Origin: Zoogloea sp. 1C4
GTDB lineage: Bacteria > Pseudomonadota > Gammaproteobacteria > Burkholderiales > Rhodocyclaceae
Assembly: GCF_009469605.1 (NCBI RefSeq)
Contig: NZ_SSXU01000008.1
Span: forward strand, 1-64,000
Length of the DNA stretch: 64,000 bases
Direction: 5' to 3'
Part shown: positions 16,153-24,217 of the stretch, in pieces
Position numbering within the stretch: the stretch's first letter is position 1
Layout: the number at the start of each line of letters is the position of its first letter
The notes under the pieces: model-generated
Seen by the model: only the letters and a program-made list of their open reading frames with translations
The model's database searches: none
What the model was told of the DNA's origin: nothing
Program-made: the position numbers and the translations under genes

Positions 16153-17448
16153 TTAGCCGCGTTGAGCCAGCGGCACGACGTCGCGACGGGCGGCGCCGAT
16201 GTACAGCTGACGCGGACGACCGATCTTGTATTCCGGATCGGTGATCATTTCTTCCCACTGGGTCATCCAGCCGACGGTACGGGCCAGCGCGAAGATGCAG
16301 GTGAACATGTCGGTCGGGATGCCAAGCGCCTTCTGGACGATGCCGGAGTAGAAGTCCACGTTCGGGTAGAGCTTCTTCTCGACGAAGTACTGGTCTTCCA
16401 GAGCGATCTTTTCGAGTTCCATCGCCAGCTTGAACAGGCGGTCGTTCTCGAGGCCCAGTTCGCCCAGCACGTCGTGGCAGACCTTGCGCATCAGCTTGGC
16501 GCGCGGGTCGAAGTTCTTGTAGACGCGGTGACCGAAGCCCATCAGCTTGAAGCTGTCGTTCTTGTCCTTGGCGCGGGCGATGTACTCGCCGACGCGGGAC
16601 ACGTCACCGATCTCTTCCAGCATGTTCAGGCAGGCTTCGTTCGCACCACCGTGCGCCGGGCCCCACAGGCAGGCGATGCCGGCAGCGATACAGGCGAACG
16701 GGTTGGCACCGGACGAACCGGCCAGACGCACCGTGGAGGTGGAGGCGTTCTGCTCGTGATCGGCGTGCAGCGTGAAGATCACGTCCAGCGCACGGACCAG
16801 CACCGGGTTCGGCACGTACTTTTCGCACGGGTTGCCGAACATCATGCGCATGAAGTTGGCGGTGTAGTCCAACTCGTTGTCCGGGTACATGAACGGCATG
16901 CCGGTGTTGTACTTGTAGGCCATCGCAACAATGGTCGGCAGCTTGGCAACCAGACGGTTGAAGCTGACGTTGCGGTGCTCCACGTCGGAGAAGTCCATGG
17001 CGTCGTGGTAGAACGCGGACAGCGCGCCAACCACACCGGTCATGACGGCCATCGGGTGGGCGTCACGGCGGAAGCCGGAGTAGAACTTGGACAGCTGCTC
17101 GTGCACCATCGTGTGCTTCTTGATGGTGTTCTCGAAGTCGGACTTCTGAGCGGCATTGGGCAGCTCGCCGTTCTTCAACAGGTAGGTGACTTCGAGGAAG
17201 TTGCAGTTGTCGGCCAGTTGCTCGATCGGGTAGCCGCGGTACAGCAGTTCGCCCTTGTCACCGTCAATGTAGGTGACCTTGGACTGGCAGCTGGCCGTGG
17301 ACAGGAAACCGGAGTCGTACGTGAAGTACCCGGTCTTTCCGCCGAGGGTGCGGATATCGATCACATCATTGCCATGCGTCCCCGACATGATCGGAAACTC
17401 TACGGCCTTGCCATCTACGGTCAGTGTAGCAGTACGTTGCGTGGTCAT
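16153..17448 (-). CDS. gltA: Citrate synthase, type II (hexameric class)
   Basis: Condenses acetyl-CoA and oxaloacetate to citrate. The 431-residue product has the N-terminal beta-rich extension of Gram-negative type II enzymes ([20 protein letters not shown]), the catalytic segments [19 protein letters not shown] and [18 protein letters not shown], and ends with [14 protein letters not shown]. It lies 57 bp after sdhE, so it is probably the final gene of the sdhCDAB-sdhE-gltA unit. Confidence 0.97.
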   Translation of the reverse strand: MTTQRTATLTVDGKAVEFPIMSGTHGNDVIDIRTLGGKTGYFTYDSGFLSTASCQSKVTYIDGDKGELLYRGYPIEQLADNCNFLEVTYLLKNGELPNAAQKSDFENTIKKHTMVHEQLSKFYSGFRRDAHPMAVMTGVVGALSAFYHDAMDFSDVEHRNVSFNRLVAKLPTIVAMAYKYNTGMPFMYPDNELDYTANFMRMMFGNPCEKYVPNPVLVRALDVIFTLHADHEQNASTSTVRLAGSSGANPFACIAAGIACLWGPAHGGANEACLNMLEEIGDVSRVGEYIARAKDKNDSFKLMGFGHRVYKNFDPRAKLMRKVCHDVLGELGLENDRLFKLAMELEKIALEDQYFVEKKLYPNVDFYSGIVQKALGIPTDMFTCIFALARTVGWMTQWEEMITDPEYKIGRPRQLYIGAARRDVVPLAQRG

Positions 17449-17505
17449 ATTTTGGTCCCTTTTCCCTGTTGAAACTCCACAACTCCCTAGCGATGCCCTG
17501 CCCCG

Positions 17506-17742
17506 TCAGCCGGCCCGGAGCAGATCCATCATTTCCTTCCAGCGGTCGTTGGTGACAGGCTGGCTGCCGTTGACCATGGCCCAGAGGTCATGGTCTTCGA
17601 CGAGCAGCAGGTCATCCAGATCCGCCAGTTGATCGTCTGTGAGACGATCGAAGTGCCTTTCGAGGAAGCGCGTGAACACCAGATCGAGCTCCAGAAGAGC
17701 CCGACGGCACTGCCAGCGCACGCGCCCCCGATTGAGCGTCAT
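17506..17742 (-). CDS. sdhE: SdhE, FAD assembly factor for succinate dehydrogenase
   Basis: A 78-residue helical protein of the SdhE/YgfY family, which promotes covalent attachment of FAD to SdhA. The family region is visible as RRALLELDLVFTRFLERHFD and DLDDLLLVEDHDLWAMVNG. Normally the first motif is RGxxE; here it reads R14-A15-L-L-E18, so the conserved glycine is alanine. The start overlaps the sdhB stop as ATGA, so it is translationally coupled to its pathway partner. Confidence 0.9.
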   Translation of the reverse strand: MTLNRGRVRWQCRRALLELDLVFTRFLERHFDRLTDDQLADLDDLLLVEDHDLWAMVNGSQPVTNDRWKEMMDLLRAG

Positions 17743-18452
17743 ACGGCGCGACGGACCATCATGTCCTTGATCTTGCCGATCGCCTTGGTCGGGTTGAGAC
17801 CCTTCGGGCAGACGTCGACGCAGTTCATGATGGAGTGACAGCGGAAGAGGCGGTACGGATCTTCCAGGTTGTCGAGACGCTCACTGGTCGCCTGGTCGCG
17901 GGTGTCGGCGAGGAAGCGGTAAGCCGCCAGCAGGCCGGCCGGACCAACAAACTTGTCCGGATTCCACCAGAACGACGGGCAGCTCGTGGAGCAGCACGCG
18001 CAAAGGATGCACTCGTAGAGACCATTGAGCTCTTCCCGGTCTTCCGGGCTCTGGAGGCGTTCGCGCTCCGGAGCCGGATCGTTGTTGACCAGGTAGGGCT
18101 TGATCGAGTGGTATTGCTTGAAGAACTGGGTCATGTCGACGATCACGTCGCGGATGACCGGCAGGCCGGGCAGCGGGCGGATGGTGATCGGCTGGGCCAG
18201 CTCTTCGACGCTGGTCAGACAGGCCAGACCGTTCTTGCCGTTGATGTTCATGGCGTCGGAGCCACACACACCTTCACGGCAGGAGCGACGGAAGGACAGG
18301 GTGTCGTCCTTGGCCTTCAGACGGACCAGCGCGTCGAGGAGCTTCTTGTCGGACTCTTCGAGTTCGACAGAGATGTCCTGCATGTAGGGCTTGTCGTCCT
18401 TGTCCGGATTGTAGCGGTAGATCTTGAACTGTACGGTTCGCTTGCTGCTCAT
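17739..18452 (-). CDS. sdhB: Succinate dehydrogenase iron-sulfur subunit
   Basis: The 237-residue electron-transfer subunit carries three cluster motifs in order: SCREGVCGSDAMNINGKNGLAC (part of the 2Fe-2S site), CILCACCSTSC (4Fe-4S) and CHSIMNCVDVCPKGLNP (3Fe-4S). It passes electrons from SdhA FAD to ubiquinone at the membrane anchor. A GGAG ribosome site precedes the ATG. It lies 19 bp after sdhA and overlaps sdhE. Confidence 0.97.
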   Translation of the reverse strand: MSSKRTVQFKIYRYNPDKDDKPYMQDISVELEESDKKLLDALVRLKAKDDTLSFRRSCREGVCGSDAMNINGKNGLACLTSVEELAQPITIRPLPGLPVIRDVIVDMTQFFKQYHSIKPYLVNNDPAPERERLQSPEDREELNGLYECILCACCSTSCPSFWWNPDKFVGPAGLLAAYRFLADTRDQATSERLDNLEDPYRLFRCHSIMNCVDVCPKGLNPTKAIGKIKDMMVRRAV

Positions 18453-18471
18453 CTTCTAATCTCCGGAACGC

Positions 18472-20265
18472 TCAGTAGGTACGCTTGGCCAGCGCGATCG
18501 GCTCGACGTCGGCGGACATCGGCTGCAGATTGACCGGCTTGTAGTCGAGGCGGTTGCCCTCGCTGTACCACAGCGTGTGCTTGAGCCAGTTCTTGTCGTC
18601 ACGGCCGTTGGGGGTCTCGGCGCAATCGAGTGCATCATCACGCACGTGGGCGCCGCGGGATTCCTTGCGCGCCTCGGCGGAGATCATGGTCGCCTTGGCG
18701 ACTTCGATCAGGTTGTCGAGTTCGAGGGCTTCGGTACGGGCGGTGTTCCAGACCTTGGACTTGTCCTTGATCTGGGTGTGCTTGGCGCGCTCGGCCACTT
18801 CGAGGATCTTCTCGACGCCTTCCTTCAGCATGTCGGCGAAACGGAACACGCCGGCGTGCTTCTGCATGGTGCGCTGCATGTCCAGACGCACGTCGTTCAC
18901 TTCGACGCCGTTCGTCTGGGTTTCGAGGCGGGCGATACGCGCCAGGGAGACATCGGCAGCGTCATCCGGCAGCGGCTTGAGCGTGAGCTGGCCGGACTTG
19001 AAGTCGGCAACCACGGTTTCGCCGGCGGACTTGCCGAACACCAGCAGATCGAGCAGCGAGTTGGTGCCCAGACGGTTTGCACCGTGCACCGACGCGCAGG
19101 CACATTCGCCGGCGGCGTAGAAGCCGGAAACCGGCACGTTCGGGTTGCCATCCTTCGGAACGATGACCTGACCCTTGTAGTTGGTCGGAATACCGCCCAT
19201 CTGGTAGTGGCAGGTCGGCACGACCGGGATCGGGGCCTTGATCGGATCGACACCAGCAAACTGGATCGAGATTTCACGAATGCCGGGCAGGCGCTTCATG
19301 ATGGTCTCGGGGGACAGGTGGGTGATGTCGAGGAGCACGTGATCCTTCTCGGAACCACAGCCACGGCCTTCGTTGATCTCGGTGACCATCGAACGCGACA
19401 CGACGTCACGGGAGGCCAGATCCTTCAGGTTCGGGGCATAGCGCTCCATGAAGCGCTCGCCGGCGGCGTTACGCAGGATGCCGCCTTCGCCACGCACCCC
19501 TTCGGTGATCAGCACACCAGCGCCGGCCACGCCCGTCGGGTGGAACTGCCAGAACTCCATGTCTTCCAGCGGAATGCCGGCACGAGCCGCCATACCGACA
19601 CCGTCACCGGTGTTGATGAAGGCATTGGTGGAACTGTAGTAGATACGACCGGCACCGCCGGTGGCGAAGATGGTCGCCTTGGCGTGGAAGATCGAAACCT
19701 CACCGGTTTCCATTTCCATGGCGGTCACACCCAGCACATCGCCATCGGCGTTGCGGATCAGGTCCATCGCCATCCATTCGACGAAGAACTGGGTGTTGGC
19801 GCGCACGTTGCGCTGATAAAGCGCGTGCAGCATCGCGTGACCGGTACGGTCGGCCGCGGCACAGGAGCGGGACACCGGGGTCTGGCCGTAATTCTGCGAG
19901 TGCCCGCCGAACGGACGCTGGTAGATCTTGCCGTTGTCGGTACGGTCGAACGGCATGCCGTAGTGTTCGAGTTCGACGACGACTTCGTTGGCCTTCTTGA
20001 CCATGAACTCGATCGCGTCCTGGTCACCCAGCCAGTCCGACCCCTTGACGGTGTCGTACATGTGCCAGTGCCAGTTGTCTTCGGTCGAGTTGCCCAGGGA
20101 AGCGGCAACACCGCCCTGCGCGGCAACAGTGTGGGAGCGGGTCGGGAAGACCTTGGTCAGGACGGCCGTCTTGAGGCCGGCTTCGGAGAGCTGGAGCGCC
20201 GCCCGCAGGCCGGCGCCACCGGCACCGACGATAACCGCGTCAAAAGTATGCTTAGCGACTTTCAC
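18472..20265 (-). CDS. sdhA: Succinate dehydrogenase flavoprotein subunit
   Basis: The 597-residue catalytic subunit oxidises succinate to fumarate. It has the Rossmann FAD motif FDAVIVGAGGAGLRAALQLS, the covalent-FAD histidine region TRSHTVAAQGGVAAS and the substrate-site segments VRGEGGILRN and HANRLGTNSLL-like GANRLGTNSLLDLLVFGK. The start codon is GTG at 20265 (GTG AAA GTC), directly abutting the sdhD stop, with a strong GGAGG ribosome site inside sdhD. Order sdhC-D-A-B-E is the standard proteobacterial one. Confidence 0.97.
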   Translation of the reverse strand: MKVAKHTFDAVIVGAGGAGLRAALQLSEAGLKTAVLTKVFPTRSHTVAAQGGVAASLGNSTEDNWHWHMYDTVKGSDWLGDQDAIEFMVKKANEVVVELEHYGMPFDRTDNGKIYQRPFGGHSQNYGQTPVSRSCAAADRTGHAMLHALYQRNVRANTQFFVEWMAMDLIRNADGDVLGVTAMEMETGEVSIFHAKATIFATGGAGRIYYSSTNAFINTGDGVGMAARAGIPLEDMEFWQFHPTGVAGAGVLITEGVRGEGGILRNAAGERFMERYAPNLKDLASRDVVSRSMVTEINEGRGCGSEKDHVLLDITHLSPETIMKRLPGIREISIQFAGVDPIKAPIPVVPTCHYQMGGIPTNYKGQVIVPKDGNPNVPVSGFYAAGECACASVHGANRLGTNSLLDLLVFGKSAGETVVADFKSGQLTLKPLPDDAADVSLARIARLETQTNGVEVNDVRLDMQRTMQKHAGVFRFADMLKEGVEKILEVAERAKHTQIKDKSKVWNTARTEALELDNLIEVAKATMISAEARKESRGAHVRDDALDCAETPNGRDDKNWLKHTLWYSEGNRLDYKPVNLQPMSADVEPIALAKRTY

Positions 20266-20613
20266 TTACAGCCTCCAGAGAATCTGAGCAGCCCAACCGG
20301 CGTAGCCGATGAGCGCGAGGGCAACGATCGAATGCAGGGTAAGACGGATACCCGTGGGCTTGATGTAGTCCATGAAGATGTCACGCACGCCGATCCAGGC
20401 GTGGAAGAACAGCGACATGAAGAACAGGAAGGTCGCGAACTTCATGAAGCCGCCGCTGAAGACACCGCGCCAGCTCTCGTAGGAGCCATCAGGCATGGTC
20501 AGGACGCAAATTGCAATAATGACGGTATAGAGTGCCATCACGACAGCTGTGACGCGCTGGGCGAGCCAGTCGCGGAAACCGTAGTGGGCACCAACAATGA
20601 CGGGCTTTACCAT
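20266..20613 (-). CDS. sdhD: Succinate dehydrogenase membrane anchor subunit SdhD
   Basis: A 115-residue protein with three hydrophobic segments that, with SdhC, holds heme b and the quinone site. The SdhD family region FHAWIGVRDIFMDYIKP in the second and third helices is visible. The start overlaps the 3' end of sdhC by 7 bases and the stop abuts the sdhA start, so translation is tightly coupled. Confidence 0.93.
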   Translation of the reverse strand: MVKPVIVGAHYGFRDWLAQRVTAVVMALYTVIIAICVLTMPDGSYESWRGVFSGGFMKFATFLFFMSLFFHAWIGVRDIFMDYIKPTGIRLTLHSIVALALIGYAGWAAQILWRL

Positions 20614-20996
20614 AGCTTGGTCACCAGAAGGGCAGTGAGAACGAGACTGACGATCAGCACCATGCGGGCGCTCTTGACCGAAGATTCCTTGTCGACGCCG
20701 ACGTGCAAGTCAAGCAGCAGGAAACGGATGCCGGCACAGAAGTGGTGCAGGTACGCCCACACCAGGCCACTCAGGATGAGTTTGACAAAAGGATTCCCGA
20801 CAATCTTGGCGAATTCAGCATAGGATTCCGGAGAGCCCACGCTGGCGCCGAAGAGCGCAAGCAGCACCGGCAGCATGAGGAACAGACCAGCGCCGCTCAC
20901 CCGATGCAGAATCGAGACCTTCCCGGCAAGCGGGAGCCTGATCTCGTTCAGCGCCAGATGCTTCGGGCGCTGTTTCTTCAAAATCACCTCTGTCAT
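20607..20996 (-). CDS. sdhC: Succinate dehydrogenase cytochrome b556 subunit SdhC
   Basis: The 129-residue large anchor subunit has three membrane helices. The signature SILHRVSGAGLFLMLP covers the first helix, and the heme-ligand histidine region is HHFCAGIRFLLLDLHVG. I chose the ATG at 20996 (MTEVILKKQRPKHLALNEI) because AGAGGG lies 7 bases upstream. It is the first gene of the sdh operon; an upstream TATAAT-like box is at 21053-21058. Confidence 0.95.
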   Translation of the reverse strand: MTEVILKKQRPKHLALNEIRLPLAGKVSILHRVSGAGLFLMLPVLLALFGASVGSPESYAEFAKIVGNPFVKLILSGLVWAYLHHFCAGIRFLLLDLHVGVDKESSVKSARMVLIVSLVLTALLVTKLW

Positions 20997-21052
20997 AAGA
21001 TTTCCCTCTAACAATAGCAACTCGCAAGTCGCTCATTTCCCACACAAACAAA

Positions 21053-21079
21053 ATTATAAGTATATACCCTTACCATCAA
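21053..21079 (-). promoter_or_regulatory. Putative sdh operon promoter
   Basis: On the minus strand a perfect TATAAT (complement of 21053-21058) is preceded by TTGATG (complement of 21074-21079) with a short 15-bp spacer. It stands 57 bp before the sdhC start codon. The spacer region GGTATATACTTATA is AT-rich and dyad-like and might hold a weak relative of the palindrome found upstream of mdh. The call is visual only. Confidence 0.4.
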
Positions 21080-21114
21080 CTGACAGGCCGGGCCCTCCCA
21101 TCAATTCAAAACCG

Positions 21115-21843
21115 TCAATTCAATTCGTTAAGATAATAATGATCCGCCGTCAGATAAAGCCCCCGACGCCATTCAACCGGCCGATCGCCATAGGTGTAGG
21201 TTACCCGTTCGACGGACAGCAGCGGCGTACCTTCCGCGACATTGAGGGTTTCGCTGGTCATCCGGTCGGCCGCAACCGCACGAATCCGCTCTTCGGCACG
21301 GATCATCCGCACGCCGAAGCGGCTTTCGAACAAACTATATAGGGAACCATGCGAGCCCTGCAGAACCTCCATGGTCAGGCCCTGGAAGATCTCACCCGGC
21401 AGATAGATCTCATCCACCACGACCGGCTTTCCGGCAAAACGCAGCAGACGCCGCAGGATGGTGACAGGCGCACCGAGCTCGATGCCCAGCATGCGCGCAG
21501 CCTCATTCCCCGCCTTGGCCTTCCAGCAATCAAGCGGTACGCTTTGCGGATGTGCGAGATCGCCATCCATGGGAACCAGCCGGAGGAATCTGAACAGCGC
21601 ACGGGGATCATTATGGGAAGCGACGTAGGTGCCCTTGCCCTGCTTGCGGACCAGGAGGTTCTCGGCCGCCATTTCATCAATGGCCTTGCGCACCGTACCC
21701 TGGCTTACACTGAAGCGGATGGCGAGTTCCTGCTCGCTGGGAATCGCCTGCCCCGGACGCCACTCGCCGGACTCCAAAGCATTAAGCATCAGATTCTTGA
21801 TCTGACGGTACAGGGGGCTGAAGGTGGGCGAGTCGTGTCGCAT
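21115..21843 (-). CDS. GntR-family (HutC/UTRA) transcriptional regulator
   Basis: A 242-residue regulator with an N-terminal winged helix (PLYRQIKNLMLNALESGEW, PSEQELAIRFSVSQGTVRKA, LLVRKQGKGTYVA at residues about 10-75). The C-terminal UTRA-type ligand domain ends with ERVTYTYGDRPVEWRRGLY. It is divergent from mdh and upstream of sdhCDAB, so it probably controls TCA genes; the 28-bp palindrome at 21885 is its obvious candidate operator. The start is uncertain: ATG at 21843 is used, but a GTG six codons upstream (21861) is also possible. The ligand cannot be inferred. Confidence 0.88.
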   Translation of the reverse strand: MRHDSPTFSPLYRQIKNLMLNALESGEWRPGQAIPSEQELAIRFSVSQGTVRKAIDEMAAENLLVRKQGKGTYVASHNDPRALFRFLRLVPMDGDLAHPQSVPLDCWKAKAGNEAARMLGIELGAPVTILRRLLRFAGKPVVVDEIYLPGEIFQGLTMEVLQGSHGSLYSLFESRFGVRMIRAEERIRAVAADRMTSETLNVAEGTPLLSVERVTYTYGDRPVEWRRGLYLTADHYYLNELN

Positions 21844-21851
21844 GCGTGTAT

Positions 21852-21882
21852 TTGAACACACTTTCGAAAGACAGTCTATAAT
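21852..21882 (+). promoter_or_regulatory. Putative mdh promoter
   Basis: TTGAAC at 21852-21857 and a perfect TATAAT at 21877-21882 are separated by 19 bp. The predicted transcription start would fall inside the 28-bp palindrome that begins at 21885, a layout that fits repression. Confidence 0.45.
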
Positions 21883-21884
21883 CA

Positions 21885-21912
21885 GTCTTATATCTTATAT
21901 AAGATATAAGAC
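21885..21912. promoter_or_regulatory. Perfect 28-bp palindrome, candidate GntR operator
   Basis: The left half GTCTTATATCTTAT is followed at once by its exact reverse complement, with no spacer. It lies in the divergent region between the gntR and mdh genes, just downstream of a TATAAT. GntR-family dimers typically bind AT-rich inverted repeats of this kind. Its AT composition and missing T-tract argue against a terminator. Confidence 0.8.
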
Positions 21913-22071
21913 AAGGAAATTGACAGCCTTTCCAAATGCTCCTACGATTCGAACGTTGACCGGCTCAGCGCCAGCGCCAACCCAAGATCAGCATCGCGGC
22001 GACTCGCTGGCGGCGCGAATCAGCAGTGAATTAGTTTCGATAACACTTTCTATGTAGAGGGAGTTTCAATA

Positions 22072-23064
22072 ATGGCAAAAGCCCCCGTTCGTGTCGCAGT
22101 CACCGGCGCCGCCGGTCAGATCGGTTACAGCCTCCTGTTCCGCATCGCCAGTGGCGAAATGCTGGGCAAGGATCAGCCCGTCATCCTCCAGTTGCTCGAT
22201 CTCCCGCAAGCCCAGAAGGCTGTCAAGGGCGTCATGATGGAACTGGAAGACTGTGCCTTCCCGCTGCTGGCCGGCATGATTGCCACCGACGACCCCAATG
22301 TCGCCTTCAAGGATGCCCAGGTCTGCCTGCTGGTCGGCGCCCGTCCGCGCGGCCCCGGCATGGAGCGCAAGGATCTGCTGACCGAAAACGCCAAGATCTT
22401 CACCGTTCAGGGCGCCGCCATCGGCCAGTACGCCGACCCCAGCGTCAAGGTGCTGGTTGTGGGCAACCCCTGCAACACCAACGCCTACATCGCCAAGGAA
22501 ATCGCCGTCAAGTACGGCCGCGTCAATGCCAAGAACTTCACCGGCATGCTGCGTCTGGACCACAACCGCGCCCTGTCCCAGCTGGCGACCAAGTCCGGCC
22601 GTGACGTTTCCAGCCTGAAGAACCTGGTCGTCTGGGGCAACCACTCACCCACGATGTACGCCGACTACCGCGCCGTCACCTCCAATGGCGACAGCGTCAA
22701 GGGCCTGATCAACGACGACGCCTGGAACCGCGACGTGTTCCTGCCGACCGTCGGCAAGCGTGGCGCTGCGATCATCGAAGCCCGCGGCCTGTCCTCCGCT
22801 GCCTCGGCCGCCAACGCCGCCATCGACCACATCCGTGACTGGGTGCTCGGCTCCAACGGCGAATGGGTCACCATGGGCATCCCGTCCGACGGTTCCTACG
22901 GCATCCCCGAAGGCATCATCTACGGCTTCCCGGTCACCACCGAAAACGGCGAGTACAAGATCGTCCAGGGCCTGGAAATCGACGAGTTCTCCCGTGAGCG
23001 CATGACCCACACCCTCAACGAGCTGCTCGAAGAGCGTGACGGCGTGAAGGATCTGCTGGCCTAA
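22072..23064 (+). CDS. mdh: Malate dehydrogenase
   Basis: A 330-residue NAD-dependent enzyme converting malate to oxaloacetate. The nucleotide site [17 protein letters not shown] is at the N-terminus, followed by [23 protein letters not shown] and the catalytic-histidine motif [12 protein letters not shown]. It belongs to the group closer to cytosolic MDH than to E. coli Mdh. A GAGGGAG ribosome site lies upstream. It is transcribed away from the GntR gene and followed by a rho-independent terminator. Confidence 0.97.
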   Translation: MAKAPVRVAVTGAAGQIGYSLLFRIASGEMLGKDQPVILQLLDLPQAQKAVKGVMMELEDCAFPLLAGMIATDDPNVAFKDAQVCLLVGARPRGPGMERKDLLTENAKIFTVQGAAIGQYADPSVKVLVVGNPCNTNAYIAKEIAVKYGRVNAKNFTGMLRLDHNRALSQLATKSGRDVSSLKNLVVWGNHSPTMYADYRAVTSNGDSVKGLINDDAWNRDVFLPTVGKRGAAIIEARGLSSAASAANAAIDHIRDWVLGSNGEWVTMGIPSDGSYGIPEGIIYGFPVTTENGEYKIVQGLEIDEFSRERMTHTLNELLEERDGVKDLLA

Positions 23065-23088
23065 TCGCCGCAGTTCTCAGCCGGTCAG

Positions 23089-23119
23089 AACGCGGGGGCA
23101 GAAATGCTCCCGCGTTTTT
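23089..23119 (+). terminator. Rho-independent terminator after mdh
   Basis: AACGCGGGGGCA pairs with TGCTCCCGCGTT across a GAAA loop (one G-T wobble), and the stem runs into TTTTT. It lies 25 bp past the mdh stop and separates mdh from the lyase gene. Confidence 0.85.
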
Positions 23120-23177
23120 CGTTCACGCCGTTTTTTGCTACCCTCCTCCGCCTGTCAGATCACTTCGAGTATCCGCC

Positions 23178-24167
23178 ATGTCCGCCTTGCCGCATCCCGA
23201 CCACGTGCTCTTCCAGGGCGAAAAGCCCTTCCCCATCCTCCCAGCCGTCGACCATTACGCTGGCAGCGAGAAGCTGATGCGTAAGGCCCTGGGCCTTCAG
23301 CACGAGCTCGGGCCGGTGTTCGACATCACCTGTGACTGCGAGGACGGCGCCCACGCCGGCGCCGAGGCAGAGCACGCGGCGATGGCAGCGGAGATCGTCA
23401 TGTCCGGCGACAACCGCTTCGGCCGCGTTGGTGCCCGCATCCACGACATCACCCACGCCCACTGGGAACAGGACGTGGACATCCTGGTCGGCCAGGCCGG
23501 CGAGCGGCTCGCCTTCCTGACCATCCCCAAGCCCCGCAGCGTCGCCGATGCCGCCCGCCAGATCGAGGCGATCCGCAATGCCGAAGAACGTCACGGCATC
23601 AAACGGGAGATTCCGGTTCATGTGCTCATCGAAACCCACGGCGCCCTGCGAGACGCCTGGGAAATCGCCGCGCTGGATCGCGTGGAATCCCTCGATTTCG
23701 GCCTGATGGATTTCGTCAGCGGCCACCACGGTGCGATTCCCGGCGCCGCGATGCGCAGCCCGGGCCAGTTTGAACATCCGCTGATCATCCGCGCCAAGTG
23801 CGACATCACCGCCGCAGCGCTCGCCAACGGCGTCGTGCCCTCCCACAACGTCACCACCGAACTCAAGGATCTGGCCTACATCCGCCGCGATGCCGAGCGC
23901 GCTCGAAAGGAGTTCGGCTATCTGCGCATGTGGAGCATTCACCCGAACCAGATCATCCCGATTGTCGAAGCCATGCGCCCCGACTTCACCGAGGTCGAAG
24001 AGGCGGCGAGCATCCTGATCGCTGCCCAGGACAAGCACTGGGGTCCGATCCAGCACGCCGGCAAACTGCACGACCGGGCGTCCTACCGTTATTACTGGGA
24101 ACTCCTCAAGCGCGCCCGCAGCACCGGAATGGACATTCCGGGTGACGCCTTGAAGCGATTCTTCTGA
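23178..24167 (+). CDS. HpcH/HpaI aldolase / citrate lyase beta-like (CitE-like) protein
   Basis: A 329-residue TIM-barrel protein of the CitE/malyl-CoA lyase-like superfamily. The family pattern is visible: DITCDCEDGAHAGAE near residue 50, RVGARIHD with the CoA-ester arginine, PVHVLIETHGALRDAW with the metal-binding glutamate, and LDFGLMDFVSGHHGAIP. Members cleave or form acyl-CoA 2-hydroxyacid bonds, but this subgroup has no fixed substrate that I can name. Citrate lyase alpha and gamma subunits are absent, so it is not part of a citrate lyase. Position after mdh suggests a malate- or acyl-CoA-related role. Confidence 0.75.
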   Translation: MSALPHPDHVLFQGEKPFPILPAVDHYAGSEKLMRKALGLQHELGPVFDITCDCEDGAHAGAEAEHAAMAAEIVMSGDNRFGRVGARIHDITHAHWEQDVDILVGQAGERLAFLTIPKPRSVADAARQIEAIRNAEERHGIKREIPVHVLIETHGALRDAWEIAALDRVESLDFGLMDFVSGHHGAIPGAAMRSPGQFEHPLIIRAKCDITAAALANGVVPSHNVTTELKDLAYIRRDAERARKEFGYLRMWSIHPNQIIPIVEAMRPDFTEVEEAASILIAAQDKHWGPIQHAGKLHDRASYRYYWELLKRARSTGMDIPGDALKRFF

Positions 24168-24204
24168 CAATAAAAAACCCGGCGCAAGGCCGGGTTTTTT
24201 ATTG
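24168..24204. terminator. Bidirectional terminator between convergent genes
   Basis: CAATAAAAAACCCGGC and GCCGGGTTTTTTATTG form a long stem around a short loop, with A-tract and T-tract on either side. It serves the CitE-like gene on the plus strand and the oxidoreductase gene on the minus strand. Confidence 0.92.
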
Positions 24205-24217
24205 TGGAAACCGCAGA

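Noticed and set aside
21885-21912. Rho-independent terminator
   Set aside because: The stem is AT-rich, has no loop and no T-tract, and lies between divergent genes where a terminator is not expected.
23178-24167. Citrate lyase beta subunit
   Set aside because: No alpha, gamma or accessory citrate lyase genes are present; CitE-like proteins in this context usually act on other CoA esters.
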